This document shows, one piece after another, positions 51,630 through 60,356 of a stretch of 64,000 nt of DNA. The notes below the pieces were generated by a model. The model ran no database searches. It was not told where the DNA came from and worked only from the letters and a program-made list of their open reading frames with translations. The number at the start of each line of letters is the position of its first letter. Position 1 is the stretch's first letter. The translations under genes were made by a program, and so were the position numbers. This DNA comes from Angustibacter sp049994355 (lineage in GTDB: Bacteria; Actinomycetota; Actinomycetes; Actinomycetales; Angustibacteraceae). The DNA is taken from the NCBI RefSeq assembly GCF_049994355.1, contig NZ_CP188257.1, positions 2,542,001-2,606,000 of the forward strand. The letters are read 5' to 3'.

Positions 51630-53422
51630 GTCCCGAGCCTGCCACCACTGGCCGGAGTTTGCGCGAGCACCCGCAGACCTTCGTCGTCGCGGACGGTCAG
51701 CGACCGCTGGTCGAGCAGCTCCAGCAGCGGCACGGCGACCCGTCGCGAGGTCTGCCAGACGTCACGCGCCGCGGCCACCGCGAACGGCGGGTCCAGGGCT
51801 GCCAGCAGCCGGACGGCGCGGTCCACCGCGTCCGGGGTCAGCAGGACGCCACCGCCGCAGTCCACCAGGTGACCGGTGCGCACCGCGGCTGCGACCTCGC
51901 GACGGCCCAACCCCAGCTCGGTCAGCCGTTGCCCGGAGGCAGCTGGCACGGGCTCGGACGCCAGGTCCAGCTCGGTCACCAGCTGACGGACGGCGCTGGC
52001 GACGTCGTCGGGCAGGTGCTGCGGGTCGTCACCCCCGCGCAGCACCCGACCCCGAGTGATGGTCAGCGGTGGCCGGACCAGCTGCGGGACGACCTGCACG
52101 GACGGCAAGGACAGCTCGGCGCGGGCCGACTCCAGGGGGAGCCCGCGGTCCAGTGGATGCTGCGCGTCGTGCTGGGCCACGAGCTCGCTGAGCCTGCCGG
52201 ACAGCCGTTCGGCGAGCCCGTCGTGCACCAGCCACTCGCCGACGGCACCGTGCGCTTCGAGTGCGGCCGCTGGAACGCCCATCGCCAGCAGGTGCGCGCC
52301 GGAGACCACGCCCCGACGCTGGACCTCCTGCTCGACGTCCGCGTCGCCCGTCGCCCTCGCCAGCTCGATCGCACGGACCTTGGCCGCACCGCGCCGACGC
52401 AGGCTCGGCGGGTCGACGTCCAGGACCCGGACGCCGGTGAGCACCCGACGCTGCCCGGGGTCGCGCAGCAGCCCGGCGTCCCCGAGGTGCAGTCGGAGCG
52501 GGCGCTCGAGGCGTAGTCGCCACAGGTCCTCGCCGAGCGGCCGGACGTGAACCGTGACCTGAGCCGAGCCCACGTGCAGCACGGCGGTGGACGGCGCTCG
52601 GTCGGGTGTCGCCGAGCAGCGGACGTCGACGATCTCGGTGCGCCAGAACGCGTCCGGGCTGACCAGCGCGTCGCCGCGGCTCACCCTTTCGCGGGCCACC
52701 CCGCGCAGGTTGACCGCGACCCGCGCCACGGCCGGCACCTGCGCGTGCTGCTGCTCCAGGCTCTGCAGCCCGCGCACCGTCGCCGTCGTCCCGTCGTCCA
52801 GCTCGAGCAGGTCGCCCTGCCGGATGGTGCCGGCCGACAGGGTGCCCGTGACGACGGTGCCCGCGCCCCGGATGGTGAACGAACGGTCCACCCAGAGCCG
52901 GACCGGCGCGTCCTTCGCCGGCTGCGGCAGGCTGCGCACCAGCCGCAGGATCGCGGCGCGCACGCTGTCCAGCCCGGCACCGGTCCGTGCACTGGCGCTG
53001 ACCAGCTCAGCACTCGCCAAACCGGTGTGCCGCAGCCGATCCCGCACGTCCTGCCCGACCGGGCCGGGGTCCGCCAGGTCGCTGCGTGAGACCACCACGA
53101 CGCCGTGCCGGACGCCGAGTGCCTCGATGGCGTCCAGGTGCTCCTGGGTCTGCGGCATCCACCCACCGTCCGCCGCCACCACCAGCACGACGGCCGGCAC
53201 CGGGCCCAGCCCGGCCAGCATGGTCGGCACGAACCGCTCGTGGCCGGGCACGTCGACGAAGGCGATCGTCTGGTCATCCAAGGTGGTCCAGACGAAACCC
53301 AGGTCGATCGTCAGGCCGCGGCGCTGCTCCTCGGCGTACCGGTCGGGCTCCTGCCCGGTCAGAGCACGGACCAGGGACGACTTGCCGTGGTCGACGTGGC
53401 CCGCGGTGGCCAGCACGTGCAT
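51626..53422 (-). CDS. selB: Selenocysteine-specific elongation factor SelB
   Basis: SelB carries Sec-tRNA(Sec) to the ribosome and binds the SECIS hairpin of the mRNA with its C-terminal winged helices. The GTPase shows TAGHVDHGKSSLVRALTG, the switch region RRGLTIDLGF and DVPGHERFVPTMLAG. The usual NKxD motif is VSRSDL, as often seen in SelB. The C-terminal part ends in winged-helix domains. The ATG at 53422 begins the GTPase directly; a longer frame to 53449 has no better start. Length is 598 aa. It follows tRNA-Sec by 62 nt on the same strand. Confidence 0.96.
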   Translation of the reverse strand: MHVLATAGHVDHGKSSLVRALTGQEPDRYAEEQRRGLTIDLGFVWTTLDDQTIAFVDVPGHERFVPTMLAGLGPVPAVVLVVAADGGWMPQTQEHLDAIEALGVRHGVVVVSRSDLADPGPVGQDVRDRLRHTGLASAELVSASARTGAGLDSVRAAILRLVRSLPQPAKDAPVRLWVDRSFTIRGAGTVVTGTLSAGTIRQGDLLELDDGTTATVRGLQSLEQQHAQVPAVARVAVNLRGVARERVSRGDALVSPDAFWRTEIVDVRCSATPDRAPSTAVLHVGSAQVTVHVRPLGEDLWRLRLERPLRLHLGDAGLLRDPGQRRVLTGVRVLDVDPPSLRRRGAAKVRAIELARATGDADVEQEVQRRGVVSGAHLLAMGVPAAALEAHGAVGEWLVHDGLAERLSGRLSELVAQHDAQHPLDRGLPLESARAELSLPSVQVVPQLVRPPLTITRGRVLRGGDDPQHLPDDVASAVRQLVTELDLASEPVPAASGQRLTELGLGRREVAAAVRTGHLVDCGGGVLLTPDAVDRAVRLLAALDPPFAVAAARDVWQTSRRVAVPLLELLDQRSLTVRDDEGLRVLAQTPASGGRLGT

Positions 53423-53484
53423 CACGGTCCCAGCCTGCCAGGCGGGCACAACCGCACTGCGGCAGGCGTCGCGACTGAGGGGCG

Positions 53485-53577
53485 CGGAGGCGGACGGGAA
53501 TCGAACCCGCCAGACCGAGATACTCGGTCTCGTCGGTGTTGAAGACCGCGGGGACCACCAGGTACCCAGACGCCTCC
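53485..53577 (-). tRNA. selC: tRNA-Sec (anticodon TCA)
   Basis: Read on the minus strand, the 93-nt tRNA begins GGAGGCGT and ends CGTCCGCCTCCG, with a 7-bp or longer acceptor stem and discriminator G73 as in tRNA-Sec. The anticodon loop CTTCAAC holds TCA, and a long variable arm (GAGACCGAG TAT CTCGGTCT) follows. The T arm is GGGTTCGATTCCC. Position 8 of the acceptor may be unpaired (T against C). No CCA is encoded. It lies between the formate dehydrogenase membrane subunit gene and selB. Confidence 0.95.
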
Positions 53578-53680
53578 CCGCGCCACAGCAGCGGCTGGGA
53601 CCCGGCGGCCCGAGGCTACTCGGACGACAGCCTCCCTGGGACGGTGGCCTGCCTGTCGGAATCCTGCTGATCGACCTGCA

Positions 53681-54607
53681 CTACTCGGTCGCCGCTGATG
53701 GGCGGCGTGCACTGAGCCGGTCCCGCTGCGGGCCGACGGTGTACTTGGGGTCCTTGGCCGACGCGAGCCCGGCCTGGAACACCGCGAACCGCAACAGGAT
53801 CGAGCTCGCCGCCAGCGCCGACCCGGAGGCCACGGACACGGTACGGGACCGCCGTCCGAGCATCGCCCCGACCGCTCCGGCGACGCCCAGCGCCCGGGAG
53901 GCCGTCCTGAGCCGGCCGGGCCGACCCGTCCGGTAGGGCTCGGCGAGACTCCCGAGCCGCGTCTCGATGCCAGCCTCGGCGGCGAGCTCGACAGCGGTAC
54001 CCAGCACCGCCATCCGCCTCGCCGGCCCGCTCTCGTCGAGCGGCGCCAGTGCCAGCGCCACCCCGCCGGCCGCCGACGCCGCGCTGCCGGCGAACAGGAA
54101 CGGCAGCTCGCGGTGGGCCTCGTGCCAGGCCGGGACGGCGGTGTTGGCCAGCAGGGCGGCGGTGTACGTGGCCAGCGGTGCCCCGAGCGCGGCGGCGCCC
54201 AACCCGGCCGCCCGGCCCAGCAGGGGGAGCCGGCCGGAGACCGACGATGCAGCTGCCGCAGTGGCGAGCCCGCCGAACGGAGCGAGGATCCACGACCCGA
54301 CGGACAGCGGGGACGTCGGCTTGAACACCCGCAACATGTTCAGGAACCGCTCGGGCCGGCCGAGGTCGTGCACGAGTGCGACCGTGCCGGCCGCCACCCC
54401 CACGGCAGCACCGACACGGGTGACCCGCTCCAAGCCGGGGCGACCGGACGCAGCCGCACCCTCGGCCAGGATCGCCGAGACCCCCGCGTACCCGCCGATG
54501 GCGAGGTACAGCGGCACGTCCGGCTGCTTCCAGACCGGCGCCTTGAGGACCGGGCGCCCGTAGTAGGAGTCGAACTCCGGCTCGGGGACCAGCGAGCGCT
54601 CCCTCAC
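53681..54607 (-). CDS. NrfD/PsrC-type membrane subunit of formate dehydrogenase
   Basis: NrfD-type proteins are quinone-reactive membrane anchors. This one has eight or so hydrophobic segments in 308 aa and the family motifs LVHDLGRPERFLNMLRVFKPTSPLSVGSWIL and AVPAWHEAHRELPFLFAGSAAS. The GTG at 54607 overlaps the stop of the iron-sulfur subunit (GTGA), and a longer frame would run into that gene. It would pass electrons from the iron-sulfur subunit to the quinone pool. A 103-nt gap separates it from tRNA-Sec. Confidence 0.88.
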   Translation of the reverse strand: MRERSLVPEPEFDSYYGRPVLKAPVWKQPDVPLYLAIGGYAGVSAILAEGAAASGRPGLERVTRVGAAVGVAAGTVALVHDLGRPERFLNMLRVFKPTSPLSVGSWILAPFGGLATAAAASSVSGRLPLLGRAAGLGAAALGAPLATYTAALLANTAVPAWHEAHRELPFLFAGSAASAAGGVALALAPLDESGPARRMAVLGTAVELAAEAGIETRLGSLAEPYRTGRPGRLRTASRALGVAGAVGAMLGRRSRTVSVASGSALAASSILLRFAVFQAGLASAKDPKYTVGPQRDRLSARRPSAATE

Positions 54608-55512
54608 CGGCGCCGTCCCAGGAACGCGGCCGCGCCGGCGACCAGCAGACCCGCGGCGGCCGCACCCACGTGCGCCCACATCGAGGGCAGGTCCCGCGTG
54701 GTCACCACCGGGTCCGGCGGCAGCCCGTAGACCTCGGGCTCGTCCAGCAGCAGGAAGAACGCGCCAGCCCCGCCGACCCCGTCGTCCGGGTCGTGGCCGT
54801 ACAGCCGCGCGGCGTCGACTCCCCTGTCGTGCAGCACCTGCACGCGCTCGGCGGCCCGCTCACGCAGCTCGTCGAGCGGACCGAACTGGATGGACTGGGT
54901 CGGGCACGCCTTGGCGCAGGCGGGTTCGAGGCCGTCCCCGATGCGGTCGTAGCAGAGCGTGCACTTGAAGACCCGGCCGTCCTCCTTGCGCTGGTCGATC
55001 ACGCCGTACGGGCAGGCGGGAACGCAGTAGCCACAGCCGTTGCAGACGTCCTGCTGGACGATGACGGTGCCGAACTCGGTGCGCACCAGGGCCCCGGTCG
55101 GGCAGACGTCCAGGCAGGCGGCGTGCGTGCAGTGCTTGCAGACGTCGGACGACATCAGCCACCGGATCTCGGCGCCGGCCTCGGCTGGTGGACCCTCGGG
55201 CGGGCCGACCGCAGCGGACGTCGCGGGCGGGCCGACGGCCGGCATGCCCAGGTCCGTGACGGGTCGGGTCTGCTCGATGAACGCCACGTGCCGCCAAGTG
55301 TTCGCGTCCAGCTGGGTGGAGTTGTCGTAGCTCATGCCGGTCAGCGAGATGCCGTCCTCGGGCACCAGGTTCCACTCCTTGCACGCCACCTCGCAGGCCT
55401 TGCAGCCGATGCAGACCGAGGTGTCGGTGAAGAAGCCCACCCGCTGCGGCGGCGCGGCGTACCCGGCGTCACCGGCGACGTCGTCCAGTCGTCCGGACCA
55501 GCTGCTGCTCAC
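54604..55512 (-). CDS. fdhB: Formate dehydrogenase iron-sulfur (beta) subunit
   Basis: The 302-residue protein carries four cysteine groups typical of a four-cluster ferredoxin subunit: CIGCKACEVACKEWN, CKHCTHAACLDVCPTG, CNGCGYCVPACPYG and CTLCYDRIGDGLEPACAKACPT. A single membrane segment at the C-terminus (HVGAAAAGLLVAGAAAFLG) probably anchors it. It overlaps fdhA upstream and the NrfD subunit downstream. It relays electrons from the formate site to the membrane subunit. Confidence 0.94.
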   Translation of the reverse strand: MSSSWSGRLDDVAGDAGYAAPPQRVGFFTDTSVCIGCKACEVACKEWNLVPEDGISLTGMSYDNSTQLDANTWRHVAFIEQTRPVTDLGMPAVGPPATSAAVGPPEGPPAEAGAEIRWLMSSDVCKHCTHAACLDVCPTGALVRTEFGTVIVQQDVCNGCGYCVPACPYGVIDQRKEDGRVFKCTLCYDRIGDGLEPACAKACPTQSIQFGPLDELRERAAERVQVLHDRGVDAARLYGHDPDDGVGGAGAFFLLLDEPEVYGLPPDPVVTTRDLPSMWAHVGAAAAGLLVAGAAAFLGRRR

Positions 55513-58500
55513 GAACCGCTCCCCTCGCTGGTGCCGGCACGACGACGGTAGTCCTCGACGAACTCGGTCAGCCCGGCACCGCGCGGACGACGCCCCGCCA
55601 CCACGTCACAGGTCCCCACCTTGCCCTGGATGTGCACGTTCGGGTCCATCGTGACGTTGACCAGGTCGTTGGCGGGATCGCCGGTGCTCAGACCGCTGCC
55701 GCCCCAGTGGTAGGGCAGCCCGACCTGCTCGACCCGGTGGCCGTCGACGCGCAGCGACCGCATCCGCTCGGTGACCAGCACGCGGGCCTCGATCGCCGTC
55801 CGGGAGGTCACGATCGTGGCCCATCCGCCGTTACTCAGCCCGCGCTCACGGGCCAGCGCCGGCGAGACCTCGCAGAACATCTCGGGCTGCAACTCGGCCA
55901 GGTAGGGCAGGGTGCGGCTCATGCCGCCGGCTGTGTGGTGCTCGGTCAGCCGGTAGGTGGTGAACACGTAGGGGAAGACGTCGCTGCCCGCCGGGTTCAC
56001 CGGGTTCGCCCGGTGCGGCAGCCGCTGACCCGCCGGGTTGTCGCGCTGCGCGTAGAGCCGGTTCGGCACTGGCGACTCGCGGGGCTCGTAGTGGGCGGGC
56101 AGCGGGCCGTCGGCCAGGCCGGTGGGCACGTACAGCCAGGCCTTGCCGTCGGTCTGCATGATGAACGGGTCCTTGCCGCCGATGGCGTCCGGCCCCTTCG
56201 CGTCGTCGGCCGGGACGTGGTCCGGTGGCCGGTCGACGATGAAGTCGGGCACGTCGTGACCGGTCCACCGACCGGCCTGCTCGTCCCACCACACGTAGGC
56301 CTTGCGCTCGCTCCACGGTGTGCCGTCCGGCGCCGCGGAAGCCCTGTTGTACAGCATCCGGCGGTTCGCCGGCCACGCCCAGCCCCACTCGGGCGCCACC
56401 CAGCTCTGCTCCTGGCCGGGTCTGCGGCGAGCCGCCTGGTTCGTCTCGTCGGCGTAGACACCGCAGTAGATCCAGCAGCCGGACCGGGTACTGCCGTCGT
56501 CCTTCAGCTCGGTGTAGGCACTGAGTGCGGCGCCGTCCGGCCCGGTGCCGTTGATCTCGCGCAGCACTGCCTCGGCGCTCGGCTCGGGTCGGCCGCGCTC
56601 GAGGCTGCCTGTCTCGAGCGGGTAGTCCCAGGTCAGGTCGAGCAGCGGACGGTCCCGCTCGTCGGTGGAGCCGACCAGCTTGGCGCGGATCCGCAGACCG
56701 AGCTCGTAGTAGAACTGGAGCTCGCTGGTGGCGTCGCCAGGTGGGTCGACGGCCTTGTGGTGCCACTGCAGCATCCGCTGCGTGTTCGTGAACGAGCCGC
56801 TCTTCTCGGTGTGTGCGGCCGCCGGCAGGAAGAACACCTCCGTCGCGATGTCCTCGGTGCGCAGCTCGCCGGTGGCGATCTCCGGTCCGTCCTTCCAGAA
56901 CGTGGCCGACTCGATCATCACCAGGTCGCGGACCACCAGCCAGTCCAGGTTCGCCATGCCGAGGCGCTGCAGCTTGCCGTTGGCCGAGCCGACAGCCGGG
57001 TTCTCACCGACCAGGAAGTAGCCCTTGCAGTGCCCCTCGATCTGCGCGATCACGGTGGGGTAGCTGGAGTGGTCGCCGGTGACCCTTGGCAGGTAGTCGA
57101 AGCAGAAGTCGTTGTCCGCCGTGGCAGTCTCGCCCCAGTAGGACTTCAGCAGGCTCACGGTGTAGGCACGCATGTTGCCCCAGAACCCAGTCTTGCCGGC
57201 GTCCTCCTCGACGAACGTGTCCAGATCGAGGTGCTGCTCCGCGTGCGGCATCGGGATGTAGCCGGGCAGCAGGTTGAACAGGGTGGGGATGTCGGTCGAG
57301 CCCTGGATGCTCGCATGCCCGCGCAGCGCCATGATGCCGCCGCCGGGGCGCCCGATGTTGCCGAGCAGCAGCTGCAGGATTGCTGCGGTGCGGATGTTCT
57401 GCACGCCGGTGCCGTGCTGGGTCCAGCCGACTGCGTAGCAGATGGCCGTGGTCCGATCCCGCCCGCTGTTGGCGGTGATCGCCTCCGCGACCCTGGCGAA
57501 GTCGGCGGGCGCGATGCCGCAGATCTGCTCGACCAGCTCGGGGGTGTACCGCGCGAAGTGCCGCTTGAGGATCTGGAACACGCAGCGCGGGTGCTGCAGG
57601 GTCTCGTCCCGCTCAGGCTTGGCGTGCACGCTCGGGCCGCCGGAACCGGCGGTCTCGGACTGGGCGGCGTCGTGCCGGTTCCCTGCCGCCGCCGCCTCGG
57701 GCGCGTTCTCGTACTGCCAGGACGACGAGTCGTAGCTGCCCGTCTCGGCGTCGTAGCCGGAGAACAGCCCGTCCAGGTCCTCGGTGTCGCGGAAGTCCTC
57801 GCCCACGATCGCGGCCGCGTTGGTGTACGCGACGACGTACTCGCGGAAGTCGAGGTCGTTGCTCAGCACGTGGTTCACCAGCGCGCCGAGGAACGCGATG
57901 TCGGTTCCGGCCCGCAGCGGCACGTGCAGGTCGGCCACTGCCGAGGTGCGGGTGAACCGCGGGTCGACGTGGATGACCGTGGCGCCGCGCGCCTTGGCCT
58001 CCATCACCCACTGGAACCCGACCGGATGGCATTCGGCCATGTTCGAGCCCTCGATCAGGATGCAGTCAGCGTTGGCCAGGTCCTGCTGGAAGGACGTCGC
58101 GCCGCCGCGACCGAACGAGGTCCCCAGACCGGGGACGGTTGAGGAGTGTCAAATGCGGGCCTGGTTCTCGATCTGCACCGCGCCCATGGCGGTGTAGAGC
58201 TTCTTCATCAGGTAGTTCTCTTCGTTGTCCAGCGTCGCCCCGCCCAGGCTGGCGACACCCATGGTGCGGCGGACTCGCCGTCCGTCCTGCTCCCACTGCC
58301 AGTACTCGCGGCGGGTCGAGATGACCCGGTCGGCGATCATGTCCAGCGCGGTGTCTGCGTCCAGGTCCTCCCAGTCGGTGCCGCCGGGACGGCGGTAGCG
58401 GACCGTGGTCACCCGCTGCGGCGAGGTGACGAGCTGCTTGCTGGCGCTGCCCTTCGGACACAGTCGCCCGCGCGAGACCGGGCTCGCCGGGTCCCCCTCG

Positions 58501-58715
58501 ATCTGGGTGACCGCACCGTCCTTGACGTACACCTTCTGGCCGCAACCGACTGCGCAGTACGGGCACACCGAGTCCACGACGGTGTCCGCCTGCTCGGTGC
58601 GCGCAGTCAGCCCGTCCGTGCGGGCGGAGCGGACTGCGTCACCGCGGCCGAGCGGGTCCGTGCCGGTCATCTGGCGATAGGCCGGCCACCCCTGGATCCA
58701 CGTCCGCGCGCCCAT
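55509..58715 (-). CDS. fdhA: Selenocysteine-containing formate dehydrogenase alpha subunit (molybdopterin enzyme)
   Basis: The enzyme oxidises formate to CO2 at a molybdenum or tungsten bis-MGD site. Its N-terminus has the 4Fe-4S motif CPYCAVGC with Cys51, Cys54, Cys58 and Cys86. An in-frame TGA at 58151-58149 is codon 189; the context QIENQARI-U-HSSTV matches the NNQARIUHGPTV region of FdnG, where U is the metal ligand. A SECIS hairpin follows the TGA. The two halves continue in the same frame, giving 1068 residues. I chose the ATG at 58715, matching MGxRTWIxGWPxYRQ of the family. No twin-arginine signal is seen. Confidence 0.95.
58111..58151 (-). promoter_or_regulatory. Bacterial SECIS element with the recoded UGA of fdhA
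   Basis: On the minus strand, UGA (58151-58149) is followed after 12 nt by a hairpin of stem GUCCCC-GGGGAC with apical loop GGUCU (58136-58120). The GGUCU loop is the same as in the E. coli fdhF and fdnG SECIS hairpins. Its location just 3' of the UGA is as required for bacterial selenocysteine insertion by SelB. Confidence 0.92.
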
Positions 58716-58761
58716 AGCCGCAGCAAACCACTCGCCGCCCGCCCCCGCCACCGCAGCGCCT

Positions 58762-59796
58762 TCAGGAGTCGCTGGAGCGGTGCCAGAGGTTGATCCCGGC
58801 CTCCACCGCGTCCCCGTCGATCGCGGCCAGCTCGTCGTCGCTGAACGAGAGGTTGTCCAGCGCGGCCACATTGGCTTCGAGCTGGCGCACGCTGCTCGCA
58901 CCCACCAGGACCGAGGTGACCCGCTGGTCGCGCAGCGCCCAGGCCAGCGCCAGCTGGGCCAGCGACTGGCCGCGCTCCTTGGCCAGCTCGTTGAGCGAGC
59001 GGATGTGCCGCAACGTCTGGTCGGTCAGCAGCTCGATCGACAGGGACTTGCCCTGGCTGGCGCGCGAACCCTCCGGCACGCCGTCCAGGTACTTGTCGGT
59101 GAGCATGCCCTGGGCCAGCGGCGAGAAGGCGATGCAGCCGGCGCCCTCGGTCTCCAGGGTGTCCAGCAGGCTCTCCTCGATCCAGCGGTTGAGCATCGAG
59201 TAGGACGGCTGGTGGATCAGCAGCGGGGTTCCCATGGCCCGCAGGATCGCGGCGGCCTCGCTGGTGCGCTCGGGCGAGTACGACGAGATGCCGGCGTAGA
59301 GCGCCTTGCCGGACCGCACGGCGTGGTCCAGCGCACCCATCGTCTCCTCGAGCGGGGTCTCCGGGTCGAAGCGATGGCTGTAGAAGATGTCGACGTAGTC
59401 CAGGCCCATCCGGGACAGCGACTGGTCGAGGGAGGCGAGCAGGTACTTGCGCGAACCCCACTCGCCGTACGGCCCGGGCCACATGTCGTAGCCGGCCTTG
59501 CTGGAGATGACCAGCTCATCGCGGTAGGGCCGGAAGTCCTGGGCGAAGATGGTGCCGAAGTTGGCCTCGGCGGCGCCGTACGGCGGGCCGTAGTTGTTCG
59601 CGAGGTCGAAGTGCGTGACCCCTAGCTCGAACGCTCGGCGCAGGGTCGCGCGCTGACCCTCGATGGCGAAGTCGTCGCCGAAGTTGTGCCAGAGCCCGAG
59701 CGAGACGCCGGGTAGCTGGAGGCCGCTGCGCCCGCAGCGGCGGTAGGTCATCGAGTCGTAGCGGTCTTCTGCGGCGCGGAACGGTGCGGGGATCAT
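58762..59796 (-). CDS. Aldo/keto reductase
   Basis: Aldo-keto reductases reduce carbonyls with NADPH in a TIM barrel. Catalytic Asp and Tyr are in FDLANNYGPPYGAAE, Lys in VISSKAGYD, His in IFYSHRFD; the family resembles the YghZ or potassium-channel beta subunit group. The ATG at 59796 gives 344 aa and has a CAGACT element 7 nt upstream, whereas a longer frame to 59844 lacks any sign of a start. It is upstream of fdhA in the same direction with a 46-nt gap; an association with formate metabolism is not implied by sequence. Confidence 0.9.
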   Translation of the reverse strand: MIPAPFRAAEDRYDSMTYRRCGRSGLQLPGVSLGLWHNFGDDFAIEGQRATLRRAFELGVTHFDLANNYGPPYGAAEANFGTIFAQDFRPYRDELVISSKAGYDMWPGPYGEWGSRKYLLASLDQSLSRMGLDYVDIFYSHRFDPETPLEETMGALDHAVRSGKALYAGISSYSPERTSEAAAILRAMGTPLLIHQPSYSMLNRWIEESLLDTLETEGAGCIAFSPLAQGMLTDKYLDGVPEGSRASQGKSLSIELLTDQTLRHIRSLNELAKERGQSLAQLALAWALRDQRVTSVLVGASSVRQLEANVAALDNLSFSDDELAAIDGDAVEAGINLWHRSSDS

Positions 59797-59832
59797 GGGG
59801 GCCAGTCTGCTCCGATGTCGCCGAGACGCACG

Positions 59833-59860
59833 ACGGCCCCCCACCGAGGCGGGGGGCCGT
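59833..59860 (-). terminator. Hairpin terminator after the cold-shock gene
   Basis: Arms 59833-59842 and 59851-59860 form a 10-bp G+C-rich stem with an 8-nt loop, 17 nt beyond the cold-shock gene stop. It would stop transcription before the aldo/keto reductase gene. Confidence 0.8.
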
Positions 59861-59876
59861 CCTGACGCAGCCGAAA

Positions 59877-60080
59877 TCAGATGGGCTGAACGTTCTCAGC
59901 CTGGGGGCCCTTCGGGCCCTGGGTGATCTCGAACTCGACGCGCTGGTTCTCGTCCAGGCTGCGGTAGCCCTGGGTCTGGATCGCCGAGTAGTGAACGAAG
60001 ACGTCAGCGCCGCCGCCGTCCTGAGCGATGAAGCCGAAGCCCTTCTCAGCGTTGAACCACTTCACAGAACCCTGTGCCAT
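59877..60080 (-). CDS. cspA: Cold-shock protein (CspA family)
   Basis: Cold-shock proteins are single-domain RNA chaperones. The 67-residue protein contains the RNP1 motif KGFGFIAQ and RNP2 motif DVFVHYSAI. The ATG at 60080 was chosen because it starts MAQGSVKWFNAEKGFGF, the normal N-terminus; a longer open frame extends upstream to 60260. GGAGG lies 8 nt before it. The 5' leader holds two hairpins. Confidence 0.95.
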   Translation of the reverse strand: MAQGSVKWFNAEKGFGFIAQDGGGADVFVHYSAIQTQGYRSLDENQRVEFEITQGPKGPQAENVQPI

Positions 60081-60107
60081 GCCGTTGTCCTCCAGGGGAC
60101 GTACTGC

Positions 60108-60145
60108 GACCGGCACTGTGCCGGTCTGATGCAGGATCATGCATC
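60108..60145 (-). promoter_or_regulatory. Two adjacent hairpins in the cspA leader
   Basis: A perfect 8-bp stem with a 3-nt loop (60108-60126) is followed by a 6-bp stem with a 6-nt loop (60128-60145). They lie 28-65 nt upstream of the cspA start. The rest of the gap to serA (60146-60356) has no feature I can place, though it should contain the cspA promoter. Confidence 0.55.
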
Positions 60146-60356
60146 CCCACGTTGGAGCTGTGGCCCTAGCGAGCGGAGCCCGTGAACATCGGCGCCAGCG
60201 ACGGATACGCCGTCCCGAGCGCCGATCAACGCAAGAAATCCGAACTGCAGCGCATCCCATTATGCCATCTGGGGGGCATGCCGCCAGGGTTGTCGCCCAA
60301 CCTGATGAGCGCGAACGGCGCCCATCATCGCGGGGCGGACAGGGACGGCTCGACGG

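Noticed and set aside
55632..58142. 836-codon open frame on the plus strand opposite fdhA
   Set aside because: It mirrors the coding frame of a high-GC gene, has no recognisable motif and no ribosome-binding site. It is a codon-bias shadow.
58149..58151. TGA in fdhA read as a nonsense mutation or pseudogene
   Set aside because: Context, downstream hairpin and linked selA, selB and tRNA-Sec show it is a selenocysteine codon.
59810..59880. Region after the cold-shock gene considered as a small RNA
   Set aside because: It is explained by a simple hairpin terminator; no promoter or further structure is visible.
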